Shown one piece after another: positions 52,195 to 63,380 of a stretch of DNA of 64,000 bases. A program made the position numbers and the translations under genes. The stretch lies in the NCBI RefSeq assembly GCF_905171765.1, contig NC_053392.1, positions 399,831,899 to 399,895,898 on the forward strand, in the 5' to 3' direction. Numbering within the stretch: the stretch's first letter is position 1; every line of letters starts with the position of its first letter. This DNA is from Bufo bufo (lineage: Eukaryota > Chordata > Amphibia > Anura > Bufonidae). The notes under the pieces are model-generated. The model did not search any database and was not told the DNA's origin. It worked only from the letters and a program-made list of their open reading frames with translations.

Positions 52195-53640
52195 TTAAAG
52201 GCTATGTACACCTTTTGGGAGCATTTTTTTAAATTATTGCATTGTTCTCATTTTGAGCTAAAATGATTTTTCCAATTGATCTTTATTACAAATATGGAAC
52301 CTTTTTTTCCTGCACAGAGCTGAGATGCTCTAGCATGCCTCTGTATTTTCTCTCTTCCGTCAGTTGGGGAGCTGACAGGCTCCTTATCTCTGCTCTCTGA
52401 CGTTATAAACTAGGGATCGACCGATATTGATTTTTTAGGGCCGATACCGATAATTTGTGAACTTTCAGGCCGATAGCCGATAATTTATACCGATATTCTG
52501 GGAATTTTCATTTTTGAGAAAAAAAAAAATTCCTACACAAATCTGCTGAAAATTAATATGTTTATTGTTAATGTGTATTTTTTTTTGTTTATAGTTAATG
52601 TGTATTTTTTTTTTATAAATCTTTTTCATTTATACTTAATATTTTTGTGTTTTTTTTTTACTAACTTTTAACCCCCTTAGGGACTAGAACCCTTGTCCTA
52701 TTCCCCCTGATAGATCTCTATCAGGGTGAATAGGATCTCACACTGTCCCTGCTGCTCTGTGCTCTGTGCACACAGCAGCATGGAGCTGAACATGGCAGCC
52801 AGGGCTTCAATAGCGTCCTGGCTGCCATGGCAACCGATCGGAGCCCTAGGCTTACACAGCTGGGGCTCCGATCGGAGGAGCAGGGGAGAGGGGATCCTGT
52901 GGCCACTGCCACCAATGATTAATACTGGGGGGGGGGGGGGGGGCGCACTGCGCCACCAATGTTTTTACTATTGGCCGGGATGGGGGTGGGGGGCGCACTG
53001 CGCCACCAATGATTAATACTGGGGGGCTTGGGGGGGCGCACTGCGCCACCAATGAAGATAAGTCTATCGATCATTCATATACAGGAGGCGGGAGCTGGCT
53101 GCAGAATCACATAGCCGGCTCCCGACCTCTATCAGCGGTAGCTGCGATCCGCGGCACCTGAGGAGTTAACTACCGCGGACCGCAGCTATTGCTCATAGAG
53201 GTCGGGAGCCGGCTATGTGATTCTGCAGCCAGCTCCCGCCTCCTGTATATATGAATGAATGAAAGGCTTATCTTCATTGGTGGCGCAGCGGCCACAGCCC
53301 CGCCCCTCCTCTTATGTTCTATCCCCTCATTGGCGGCAGCGGCAGCAGCAGCACAGGGGGAGGAGACACGGCTTCCTTCTCCCCTGTGCTGTGGAGGGAA
53401 CACAGAGAGCGCTGTCAGCAGCGCGTTCTGTGTTCCCCATACGTTATCGGTATATCGGCAAAATAGATGCCGATACCGATAACGTTCAAAATCCTCAATA
53501 TCGGCCGATAATATCGGCCAAACCGATAATCGGTCGATCCCTATTATAAACACTAATTATAAGAATGTAGCTTAAGTAAGTGTGTCCGTATTTTGTGGAT
53601 CCGTGGTTTGCGGTCTGCAATATGGACACGATTGTGTGCA
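52195..53640. mobile_element. T2-like MITE remnant split by a hAT MITE
   Basis: TTTAAAGGCTATGTACACC at 52194-52212 is a T2-style start. Sequence around 52355-52400 matches 27345-27390. The element continues past 53551 but has no recognisable right terminus. Confidence 0.45.
52411..53543. mobile_element. 1133-bp hAT MITE (TAGGGATCGACCGAT type)
   Basis: Perfect 8-bp duplication TTATAAAC (52403-52410, 53544-53551). Termini TAGGGATCGACCGATAT and ATCGGTCGATCCCTA. The interior has GCGCCACCAATG-type units repeated several times (52904-53055), a G-run (52927-52943) and a nested foldback at about 53056-53275. No transposase. Confidence 0.9.
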
Positions 53641-54363
53641 TTAGACCTTAGATCTCCTAAAAATCTGAATGTGTTAAACTTTTTTGCATTCTGATGCAGG
53701 TCCCTAACACAATCTACATATTTCATTGTCGCAGAAGGGATTGTCAGGGAACAGACTGGATGGAAAAGTAGTGCGTATAGCAAGTATGCCTGCCTGCCAG
53801 TTGGAAAGGATTATTCTTGCATATTATGTGAAAAGTGTCTGAACATGCTAATTCACTCGGACATACCATCTGGTGTAAAGCACAGAAACAAATATGTGGT
53901 TTTTGTACTGTATAGAACGGTCGTATTTAAGAATTTAAGACGCTGTGTCACAGGGCATGGCTGCTTAACTTGGGACATCTATAATGTGTCTTTATTGAGT
54001 TCACTCACACACAGCAGTGTTTTTTGGAAAAATTAATTTTATTTTTTTTTCCCCTTTTTATTATCAGCATAAAAATTCAGTTGTTTGCAGAAAGGGAATT
54101 GTGAAATATAAAATATAAAACGCCTACAATAAATGCTTTTTTTTTTGGCATTTTTATTATTTTTTTTCACTTCAGTATGTCAAGAAATGTTTGGAAAAAC
54201 ACGTGTGAACTTCTTAATTATTTTATTTTATAGAAGACAAAGCCACAAACACTGTCAAATTTACTAATCCTAAAAATGGCGTAAGCTCAGACAGGCTGTG
54301 TAGACCTGCACACAGATTTTTATGCCAGAATTGTGGTGCAATTTTGGCTCAAAATGGCGCATC
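53641..54363. other. No gene seen; AT-rich
   Basis: Homopolymeric T and A runs around 54030-54175 and a few short open frames without support. Confidence 0.4.
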
Positions 54364-54366
54364 TTA

Positions 54367-55260
54367 GGCCCCTTTCGCGCGGGTGCAATGCGTGAGGTGA
54401 ACGCATTGCACCCGCGCTGAATCGACCCAATCATTTCTATGGGGCTGTGCACATGAGCGGTGATTTTCACGCATCACTTGTGCGTTGCGTGAAAATCGCA
54501 GCATGCTCCTCTGTGTGTTCTCCACGCAACGCAGGCCCCATAGAAGTGAATGGGGCTGCCTAAAAATCGCAAGCAAGTGCGGATGCGGTGCGATTTTTCA
54601 TGCACGGTTGCTAGTAAACGATCATGGACCCAATCTTTATTATTTTCCCCCATGACATGGTTATAAGGGAAAATAATAGCATTCTTAATACATAATTGCA
54701 TAGTACAATAGGGCTGGAGGGGTTAAAAAATAAAATAAAAAGATTTAACTCTCCTTAGTCCACTTGCTCGCGCAGCCTGGCTTCTCTTCTGTCTTCATCT
54801 TTGGCTACTTTCACACTGCTGTTTCTGGGTCCGCCTGTGAGATCCGTTTCAAGGCTCTCACAAGCGGCCCAAAACGGATCAGTTCAGCCCCAGTGCATTC
54901 TGAATGTAAAAGTTCAGAATGCATCAGTTTGGCTCCGTTCCGCCTCTATTCCGCTCTGGAGGCAGACACCAAAACTCTGCTTGCAGCGTTTTGATGTCCG
55001 CCTGACGATGTGGAGCCAAACGAATACAAGCGTTTGCATTATAGGTGTGGATCCGTCTGTGCAGATACCAGACGGATCCGCACCTAAACGCATGTGTGAA
55101 AGTAGCCTTTGCTGTACACAGGAAAAGGACCTGTGGTGATGTCACTGTGGTCATCACATGGTCCGTCACATGATCCATCACCATGGTGATGGACCATGTG
55201 ATGAGCGCAGTGACGTCATCAAAGGTCCTATTCCTCGAAGAAGACAGATTATAATTTTTT
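54367..55260. mobile_element. Harbinger-like foldback (GTGCAATGCG type), right end missing
   Basis: Starts GGCCCCTTTCGCGCGGGTG after TTA (54364-54366). The centre is a GTGATG/CATCAC palindrome at about 55140-55220 with a TGACGTCA at 55211-55218. Related to 58107-59514 and 63381-64000. A smaller MITE (54803-55107) is nested in its left arm. The right arm fades at about 55260. Confidence 0.65.
54803..55107. mobile_element. PIF/Harbinger-like MITE (GGCTACTTTCACAC type)
   Basis: Termini GGCTACTTTCACAC and GTGTGAAAGTAGCC, flanked by TTT (54800-54802) and TTT (55108-55110). Confidence 0.75.
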
Positions 55261-55346
55261 TTTTAAATCATTGATTTTTATCCACCCTGCCATCAGATCT
55301 CCCTACCCGAGTGCGCACACGCGGACACATCATCTTGAGCAGTTTA

Positions 55347-56114
55347 GGGCTCTTTCACACCTGCGTTTTTGTCTTCCGGCATAGAGTTCCGTCGTCGGGG
55401 CTCTATGCCGGAAGAATCCTGATCAGGATTATCCTAATGCATTCTGAATGGAGAGAAATCCGTTCAGGATGCATCAGGATGCCTTCAGTTCCGGTACGGA
55501 ACGTATTTTGGCTGGAGAAAATACCGCAGCATGCTGCGCTTTTTGCTCCGGCCAAAAATCCGGAACACTTGCCGCAAGGCCGGATCCGGGATTAATGCCC
55601 ATTGAAAAGCATTGATCCGGATCCGGCCTTAAGCTAAACGTCGTTTCGGCGCATTGCCGGAGCCGACATTTAGCTTTTTCAGAGTGGTTACCATGGCTGC
55701 CGGGACGCTAAAGTCCTGGCAGCCATGGTAAAGTGTAGCGGGGAGCGGGGGAGCAGCATACTTACCGTCCGTGCGGCTCCCCGGGCGCTCCAGAGTGACG
55801 TCAGGGCGCCCCAAGCGCATGGATCATGTGATCGCATGGATCACGTCATCCATGCGCATGGGGCGCTCTGACGTCATTCTGGAGCGCCCCGGGAGCCGCA
55901 CGGACTGTAAGTATACCGCTCCTCCGCTCCCCGCTCCTACTATGGCAACCAGGACCTTAATAGCGTCCTGGCTGCCATAGTAACACTGTAAGCATTTGGA
56001 AGACGGTTCCGTCTTCAAATGCTTTCAGTACACTTGCGTTTTTCCGGATCCGGAGTGTAATTCCGGCAAGTGGAGTACACGCCGTATCCGGACAACGCAA
56101 GTGTGAAAGAGGCC
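55347..56114. mobile_element. 768-bp PIF/Harbinger-like foldback MITE, copy 3
   Basis: Flanked by TTA (55344-55346) and TTA (56115-56117). Same orientation and content as 42113-42879. Carries TGACGTCA in both arms (55796-55803, 55869-55876). Confidence 0.85.
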
Positions 56115-56127
56115 TTAGCCTCACCAC

Positions 56128-56234
56128 ATGGCAGAGCTGAGTGCAGGATATTGGGGACCCTACATAGCAGAGGTGATTGCAGGATATTGGGGACACCACA
56201 TAGCAGAGCTGAGTGCAGGATATTGGGGTCACCC
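56128..56234. repeat. 36-bp tandem repeat, three units
   Basis: CATGGCAGAGCTGAGTGCAG plus ATATTGGGGA-type continuation repeats three times. Confidence 0.85.
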
Positions 56235-56950
56235 TGAGTGCGCACGCGCGGTGTACGGTTTCGCGCATACAAATGAAGTAGGTGCTTCTCCCACGGCGGT
56301 GCAATCATTTCTACGAATCCAGTGGATACACACACCCTCCTCCAGCTGATTCCAGTGCGGCTGCGTCACTTCCGGGTATAGTATTCTGCCAAGGTATAGG
56401 AATCTGGCAGAACACCATCACTGGCCTAGGGTGTTTTTTTTTTTGGCCTTTTTAAAAAAGCTAGAATAGCCACAGGTATTTTCTTGGCCACCTTATGTTT
56501 TTATGGCAATTTTTGCACTCAGTGGGGTTCATTTATCATAGACTGGTGTTTTACGCTGGTCTATGATAGCCCCTGCACTGCTGAAGGATGCTCCTAATCT
56601 CTCATATGCCTTGTCATCAATTAGGTGCATCTTCAGGCAATCCATATGCCTAGATTGAAAACTACTCCAGTCCCTGACTAGAGTAGTTTTCGATAGTCAT
56701 TTTTGCTCATTTCCAGGTGTAAATGTTGGTGAATGGGGCAGAGTGATGACCCTGCCCAGGCTTGGCTCCTATGGTGTCCTGAAAAATGCCAAAAGCTCCA
56801 GCATGCTACATTTTTTTTAAATAAATGGGGGGAAAAAACAAAACAAAAAAATAACACCTAAGGAACAAACATGTCAGTAGCAAAAGAAAAAAAGTTTATG
56901 TCCTGCGTTTACAATAGTCCTGCAGCTGTGCTGGAGTTTTTACAGCAAAA
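56235..56950. other. No gene seen
   Basis: No supportable gene or element. GTAGGTGCTTCTCCCACGG and later A-rich tracts have no partner in the window that I can find. Confidence 0.4.
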
Positions 56951-57173
56951 GGTCTCATGCACATGACCGTTCCGTTTTTTGCAGTCCGCAAACTGCCGAT
57001 CCGCAAAAAACGGAAGCCGCCCGTGTGTCTTCCGCAATTTGTAGAAATGCCTATTCTTTTCCGGAGTGCTGTCCGCATCTTTTGCGGCCCCATTGAAGTG
57101 AATGGGTCCGCATCCGAGCCGCAAAAACTGCAGCTCGGATGCGGACCAAAATAACGGTTGTGTGCATGAGGCC
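56951..57173. mobile_element. MITE (GGTCTCATGCACATGACC type)
   Basis: Inverted ends GGTCTCATGCACA and TGTGTGCATGAGGCC, flanked by AAA (56948-56950) and AAA (57174-57176). The interior has GGATGCGGACC-type palindromes. Related to 43790-44078. Confidence 0.65.
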
Positions 57174-57270
57174 AAAGTAGGATGCTAAAGACACCGGTGC
57201 AAAAAATGCAACAGAAAACGCAAAAGTCCAGAAAAACGCCAGAGAAAATCTACGTGTAAAAGCAGCCTTG

Positions 57271-57500
57271 GGCTACATGCACACAAACGTTTTTCGTTTC
57301 CGTGTCCGTTGTGTTTTTTTTTTTTCTTTTAGCGGATAGGGTGTGGACCCATTCATTTCAATGGGTCCGCAAAAAAATGCGGACAACAGTGTCCTGTACG
57401 CATCAGTATGTCCGTTCCGTAGCCCTGCAAAAAAATATAGAACATGTCCTATTCTTGTCCGTTTTAGGCATTGTTACTATGGATCTGCAAAAAAAAAAAT
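57271..57500. mobile_element. MITE left half (GGCTACATGCACAC type)
   Basis: GGCTACATGCACACAAACG, then TCCGTGTCCG, GGGTCCGCAAAAAAATGCGG and ATAGAACATGTCCTATTC. No right end is found. Confidence 0.5.
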
Positions 57501-57955
57501 GGCATATGGATGTCATCCCCCTATTTATTTATTTTTAATTTTTTTCCATTTTGTATGGGAGCTGTCAAAAATGAAAGATGGAATCTGGTTGCTATGGGCA
57601 ACTAAGCCAGTTCTACTTTCCACCAGTTTGATAAATGACCCCTTTATTCCTTACTTTTGACGAGGGTCCCTAATAAGGCCTGTTATGATATTGTTTACTG
57701 GCTGTACACATAACTATTGTCTGATGCCAGCTGCTGACGATCTTCTCTCACACTGCCGTAAACTTGTACGTTGAGCCAAGTGACCATGTTTATTGAGAAG
57801 CAGAGAGAAGACAATGGATTATCTAATGTATCCTGGCAGATTTTGGCAAGGCGGCAAATTTTCCACCTGCCAGTTATTTCCGCTGTATGAGAGACCACTG
57901 ATTTAAAGGGTTGAGTGAGAGAATTAAAAATCTTGGACAAGCCCAAAAAAGGGGT
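57501..57955. other. No gene seen
   Basis: Low-complexity T-rich start, then unremarkable sequence. TTTAAAGGGTTGAGTG at 57902 resembles a T2 start without a partner. Confidence 0.4.
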
Positions 57956-58106
57956 TTAAAGGGGTATTCCGGTAGGTACAAGTTATCCCCTAACCCCTAG
58001 GGCAGTGGTGGCGAACCTATGGCACTGGTGCCGGAGGCGGCACTCAGAGCCCTCTCTGTGGGCACCTGCACCCTGGAAAAAGTCTATGGTGTACCAATAT
58101 GCCTTA

Positions 58107-59514
58107 GGCTGAGTTCACACGGGCGAGTATTCTGCGCGGATGCGATGCGTGAGGTGAACGCATTGCACCCGCACTGAATCCGGACCCATTCACTTCTATG
58201 GGGCTGTGCACATGAGCGGTGATTTTCACGCATCACTTATGTGTTGTGTGAAAATCGCAGCATGCTCTATATTGTGCGTTTTCCATGCAAGGCAGGCCCC
58301 ATACAAGTGAATGGGGCTGCGTGAAAATCGCAGGCATCCGCAATTAAGTATGGATGTGGTGTGATTTTTTCACGCATGGTTGCTAAGATAACAGTCTATT
58401 CACTGTATTATTTTCCCTTATAACATGGTTATAAGGGAAAATAATAGCATTCTTTAATACAGAATGGTTAGTAGGTGGTCAATTGAGGGTTAAAAAAATA
58501 ATTAACTCACCTTCTCCTATTTGATCACGTAGCTGCCGGTCTCTTCTTACTTCTTTAATCATGAGCTGCCAGCTAAAGGACCTGTGGTGACATCACATCA
58601 CATGGTCCAATACCGTGGTGATGGATCATGTAATTGGACCATGTGATCTGACGTCACCACAGGTCCTTTAGTCGGCAGCTCATGATTAAAGGGGTTCTGC
58701 ACTTTCATTTAACTGATGATCTATCCTCTGGATAGATCATCAGCTTCTGATCGGCGGGGGTCCGACACCCGGGACCCCTGCCGACCAGCTGCTTGAGAAG
58801 GCATCGGCGCTCCAGCAGCGCCGCGGTCTTCTCACGGTTTACTGCCGGCCCAGTTACGTCACGACTAGTATCAACTAGCGTGGGCAGGGCTAAGCTCTGT
58901 TCACTTGAATGGAGCTTAGCCGCGCCCACGCTAGTTTATACTAGTCGTGACGTCAGTGGGCCGGTGGCCCGGCTGTAAACAGCGAGAAGCCCGCGGCGCT
59001 GCTGGAGTGCCGCTGCCTTCTGAAACAGCTGATCGGCGGGGGTCCTGGTTGTCGGACCCCCGCCGATCAGAAGCTGATGATCTATTCAGAGGATAGATCA
59101 TCAGTTAAATGAAAGTGCAGAACCCCTTTAAAGAAGTAAGAAGAGACCGGCACCTACGCGATCAAGAGGAGAAGGGGAGTTAATTATTTATTCTTTTTTT
59201 AACCCTTAATTGACCACCTACTAAGCATTCTGTATTTAGAATGCTATTCTTTACCCTTATAACCATGTTATAAGGGAAAATAATAACATCTACACAACAC
59301 CGAACCCAAACCTGAAACTCAGTGAAGAAGTTCGGGTCTGGGTACCACAGTCAGTTTTTTATCACGCGCGTGCAAAACGCATTGCACCCGCGCGATAAAA
59401 ACTGAAAAACGGAACGCAATCGCAGTCAAAACTGACTGCAATTGGGTACCTACTCGCGCGGGTTTGCCGCAACGCATCCGGACCTTATCCGGACATGCTC
59501 ATGTGAACTCAGCC
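58107..59514. mobile_element. Harbinger-like foldback (GGCTGAGTTCACAC type)
   Basis: Flanked by TTA (58104-58106) and TTA (59515-59517). The ends GGCTGAGTTCACA and TGTGAACTCAGCC pair, as do long arms through 58680 and from 59128. A T2 MITE sits near its centre. Confidence 0.88.
58690..59127. mobile_element. 438-bp T2/Kolobok MITE, innermost of the nest
   Basis: TTAA at 58686-58689 and 59128-59131. Ends AGGGGTTCTGCACTTTCA and its inverse, with arms including GGATAGATCATCAG and a TGACGTCA at 58948-58955. Confidence 0.9.
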
Positions 59515-59769
59515 TTAGACTTTTCCTGCCATTCATCATCGCAGGGCTCACTATGAACAGCAGGCAGCGCACTGAATGTAGGCAGGCTATTATAGCTAAA
59601 TGATACAGTACATGGAAGATATACTATACTGGACTGTAGGATTCAGGTTTAACTGCCATGTTGGCACTTTGCGATAAAGAGCTGGGTTTTGGGTTGCAGT
59701 TTGGGCACTCGGTCTGTAAAAGGTTTGCCATCACTGCCCTAGGGGATATCTCCAAACTCCCATAGAAAT

Positions 59770-60007
59770 GAATGGAGCGGCCTATCTTGCAGAACAGATG
59801 TACAGATGCAGAAAGCAAACTGATGACATCTCATTGCTTTCCGAATCCCTATGTCCATTCTTCAAAATTTAAACGGTGTCCTATACCCAATGAAGTCAAT
59901 GGATGTGCAGAAAATACGGATGGCACACAGACCGTTTCCATATTTTGCAGATTCTCGGTTTGCAGACCTCAAAATGATTACGGTCGTGTGCTTGAGGCCT
60001 TTTAGTT
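59770..60007. mobile_element. MITE right half of the 'gtgtgcttgaggcc' family
   Basis: GTGTGCTTGAGGCC near 59986-59999 with internal TTTGCAG palindromes. The left end is lost. Confidence 0.4.
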
Positions 60008-60011
60008 TTAA

Positions 60012-60330
60012 AGGGAACCTGTCACTGGGATTTTGTGTATAGAGCTGAGGACATGGGTTGCTAGAAGGCCACTAGCACATCTGCAATATCCAGTCCCCAT
60101 AGCTCTGTGTGCTTTTATTGTGTAAAAAAAAAAATCGATTTGATACATATGCAAATTAACCTGAGATGAGTCCTATACGTGAGATGAGTCAGTTTATTGT
60201 GTATCGTTTGTTTTTTTCCCACAATAAAAGCACACAGAGCTATGGGGACTGAGTATTGCGGATGTGCTAGCGGCCATCTAGCAACCCATGTCCTCAGCTC
60301 TATACACAAAATCCCGGTGACAGGTTCTCT
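60012..60330. mobile_element. 319-bp T2/Kolobok MITE
   Basis: TTAA at 60008-60011 and 60331-60334. Ends AGGGAACCTGTCACTGGG and CCCGGTGACAGGTTCTCT, with long paired arms around a T/A-rich centre. Confidence 0.92.
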
Positions 60331-60334
60331 TTAA

Positions 60335-60592
60335 GCCATTTTAGGGCCTGTCAAAGATTTTTAATGATCTCACACAACCCCTTTAAGCTTGTTAATGTAT
60401 ATGCTGTTCAGTTTATGTGAACCTGTGAAAAGTTCATAGACTAGCTTGCTGTCATATAAAAGGCTGCTCTGTGCTAGTAGTGCTGTTCCGTACAAAATAA
60501 TTGATGCTTTTGTTAACATTCATTAAATACAAATAATACAGGATCGGTCTGGAGTACTAAGCTACAGTACAGGAATAACACATCTGCTGTTC
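60335..60592. other. No gene seen; T2-like right end at about 60383
   Basis: CACAACCCCTTTAAG at 60374-60388 resembles a T2 end. The remainder is unremarkable. Confidence 0.4.
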
Positions 60593-60596
60593 TTAA

Positions 60597-60879
60597 AGGG
60601 GTTATGCAGTGCTACAACATTGATGACCTATCCTCAGGATAGGTCATCAATATCAGATTGGCGGGGGTCCAACACCCAGAACCCCCACAATCAGCTGTTT
60701 GATCGCTGCTTCTTCAAAATTACCTGTGCACCGTATTCTTTGTGGTGGTGCAGTGTAATCACAGCTGCTCGTCACCAAGCGCTACTATATTTTTAAACTG
60801 CTGATTGGCATGGGTGCGACCCCAGCTGATCTAAGATCCAGGGAATAGGTCCTCAATATTGTAGCACAGTATAACCCCT
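60597..60879. mobile_element. 283-bp T2/Kolobok MITE
   Basis: TTAA at 60593-60596 and 60880-60883. Ends AGGGGTTATGCAGTGCTAC and its diverged inverse. Inner palindrome at GATGACCTATCCTCAGGATA. Confidence 0.85.
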
Positions 60880-60884
60880 TTAAC

Positions 60885-61069
60885 GGTCCATTCACACGTC
60901 CGTGGTGTATTGCGGATCCACAATACACCCGGTCGGCACCCCCCATAGAACTGCCTATTCTTGCCCACAATTGCGGATAACAATAGGACATGTTCTATTT
61001 TGTAGCGGAGAATGAGTGGAGCACCCGTTCCCGATATTGCGGACCCATTTGTGGACGTGTGAATGGACC
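60885..61069. mobile_element. MITE (GGTCCATTCACACGTCC type)
   Basis: The ends GGTCCATTCACACGTCC and GGACGTGTGAATGGACC are exact inverses. The interior has ATTGCGGATCCACAATAC and ATAGGACATGTTCTAT. It directly abuts the preceding T2 copy. Confidence 0.8.
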
Positions 61070-61084
61070 CTAAAGCGGCTTTAA

Positions 61085-61338
61085 AGGGTTATCTGGGAAT
61101 TTATATTGGATGACCTATCCTGTAGATAGCGCATCAATATCAGATCTGTTATGGGTCCGACACATAGCACCCCCGCCAATCAGCTGTTAGAAAAGGCTGG
61201 AGTTCTGTGAGAGAAGTGACTCCTTCCTAGGCCATGTCACATCACCACACATGGCCTAGTGGTGCTACGTTTGGCTAACGTGTATAAGCTCCTTTAGACC
61301 ATTCTGCCCCATAGGTTTTGGCAGTAGGGCATGAGTTG
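61085..61338. mobile_element. T2-like MITE, left half
   Basis: TTAA (61081-61084) then AGGGTTATCTGGG. No right end before the next element. Confidence 0.5.
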
Positions 61339-61342
61339 TTAA

Positions 61343-62688
61343 AGGGTGTTCTGGTTTCAGCAAGTCAGTGATATTTTCTTTATAATGTTATACAGTTTAC
61401 ATTCCTCTTGCGGTTCAGGATCTCCATTTGCTACCGCAGGGCTCGACAAATTCCAGGCGCCAGGTCGCCACGGCGACCAGGAATTTGGTCCTGGCATTTG
61501 GGTATTTGTCAGCCCGTTTTCAAAGATGCACTCTCGGCGCGCACCATGGTTTCCTGAGCCAGCACAGTGGAGAAGGAGAGGAGTCCCTCCATCCCCACTG
61601 TGCTCGGCTGCCGCTGACCACCAATGAGAACAGAGTAGGAGGAGGAGGGGAGGGACTGTGGCCACTGCACCACCAATGAATGCCTGAATACCAATGTGCC
61701 GGCCATATCCCGGCCCCTATGACTGCACGCTGTGATCCGCGCGATTAACCCCTCAGTTGAGGGGTTAATCGCGCGGATCACAGCGTCCTGTCAGAGGTCG
61801 GGTGCCGGGAATGTTTGTCTGCATTGTCTGTAATGCTGGGGCTCCGATCGGTTACCATGGCAGCCAGCAGTCACGCTACTGAAGTCCTGGCTACGATAGT
61901 ATGTTAGTGAGCAGCATTATACTCACGTGCGCCGTGGCCGCCGGGCGCTCCTTCTTCTGTCTGTGCGGCTCATTGCTAATGCTTATAGCATTAGCAATGC
62001 GCCGCACAGACCTATGAGAAGAAGGCGCTCCCGGCGATCACGGCGCACGTGAGTATAATGCTGCTCACTAACATACCATCGCAGCCAGGACTTCAGTAGC
62101 GTCCTGGCTGCCATGGTAACAGATCGGAGCCCCAGCATTACACTGCTGGGACTCCGATCGGAACTGCCCACTGCCACCAATGATGAGGAGGAGGAGGGGG
62201 ACCCTGTGGCCACTGCCACCAATGATTAATACTGGGGAGGGAGGGGGAGTGGGTTTGTTACCAGAGGGGGCTGATAAGAGGGAGAGGCTGGAGGGGGCTG
62301 ATCAGAGGCTGGAGGGGCACATGATAGGCTGGCTGCCATGGTCAGCTCCCCGCTGTTGTGTGCACAAAGCACAGGGCAGCAGGGAGAGTGTAAAGTCCTA
62401 TTCACCCTAATAGAGCTCTATTAGGGTGAATATGACAAGGGTTCTAGCCCTTAAGGAGGCTAATAGTTATTAAATAAAAAGTAAAAAAAAAAAAAAGTTT
62501 AAACAGCGCCCCCCCCCCCAAATATAGAAAACAATATATCGCTATATAGATCGCATATCGCACATGCTTAAAAAGATATTGCAATATAGATTTTATGACG
62601 CGGCTCCACCTGGCTCCTAACTTTTTTAGCTGGCTCCTAGATTCCAAGGAAATTTGTCAAGCCCTGTGCTACCGTTCAATATAACCCT
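61343..62688. mobile_element. T2-like MITE split by a hAT MITE
   Basis: TTAA at 61339-61342 and 62689-62692. Ends AGGGTGTTCTGG and AATATAACCCT. Its own sequence is 61343-61428 plus the last 14 bp. Confidence 0.7.
61437..62666. mobile_element. 1230-bp hAT MITE (CAGGGCTCGACAAATT type)
   Basis: Perfect 8-bp duplication TGCTACCG (61429-61436, 62667-62674). Ends CAGGGCTCGACAAATTCC and GGAAATTTGTCAAGCCCTG (one gap). Nested palindromes occur at about 61728-61785 and 61835-62160. No transposase. Confidence 0.9.
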
Positions 62689-62860
62689 TTAATGTTTACC
62701 TTTAGCGGGCAAAACCTGTTCTGGTTGTGTGACGGACGAACGGGTGCAGAACCGGTTACTGTTGTGTGTTGCACTGAGGTGTCTAGAGCCCACCACTGTA
62801 CAGCTATATGCAGATATTATCTGACTGCATTTCATAGTGACAGGTTCCCTTTATTGCTTA

Positions 62861-63377
62861 GGCTACTTTCACACTTGCAGCATAGTGATCCGGCAAGCAG
62901 TTCCATCGCCAGAACTGGTTGCCGGATCCTGAAATCTGCATGCAAACAGACAGCATTTGTAGACTGATCCGGATGTGGATCCGTCTTACAAATGCATTGC
63001 AAGAACAGATCCGTCTCTCCGGGTGTCATCCGGAGAAACGGATCAGTTATATATTTTTTCCACATTTTTACTGGTCTGCGCATGCATAGACCGGAAGGAC
63101 AGATCCGACATTGCGGTATTTTTAATGCCTGATCCGGCACTAATACATTTCAATGTAAATTAATGCTGGATCCGGCATTCCGGCAACTGATCCGGAATTT
63201 TGGACAGAGTATTTCCTCCGTCCAAAACGCCGTTCAGTGGCTGAACTGAAGTCATCCTGAACGGATTGCTCTCCATTCAGAATGCATTAGGATAAAACTG
63301 ATCAGTTCTTTTCCGGTATAGAGCCCCTGGGACGGAACTCTGTGCCGGAAAAGAAAAACGCAAGTGTGAAAGTACCC
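62861..63377. mobile_element. PIF/Harbinger-like foldback MITE (GGCTACTTTCACAC type)
   Basis: Flanked by TTA (62858-62860) and TTA (63378-63380). Ends GGCTACTTTCACACTTGC and GCAAGTGTGAAAGTACCC. Confidence 0.8.
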
Positions 63378-63380
63378 TTA

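Larger units (their letters stand above)
58003..59737. mobile_element. hAT MITE (CAGTGGTGGCGAACC type) carrying two nested elements
   Basis: Perfect 8-bp duplication CCCTAGGG (57995-58002, 59738-59745). Ends CAGTGGTGGCGAACC and GGTTTGCCATCACTG. Its own sequence is only 58003-58106 and 59515-59737. Confidence 0.9.
57960..59768. mobile_element. Outer T2-like MITE of a four-level nest
   Basis: TTAA (57956-57959) then AGGGGTATTCCGGTAGG. Resumes after the hAT insertion as GATATCTCCAAACTCCC at 59746. The right terminus is not seen. Confidence 0.55.

Noticed and set aside
53170..53553. Open frames around 53170-53553 on both strands
   Set aside because: They lie in the foldback interior of a hAT MITE and mirror one another.
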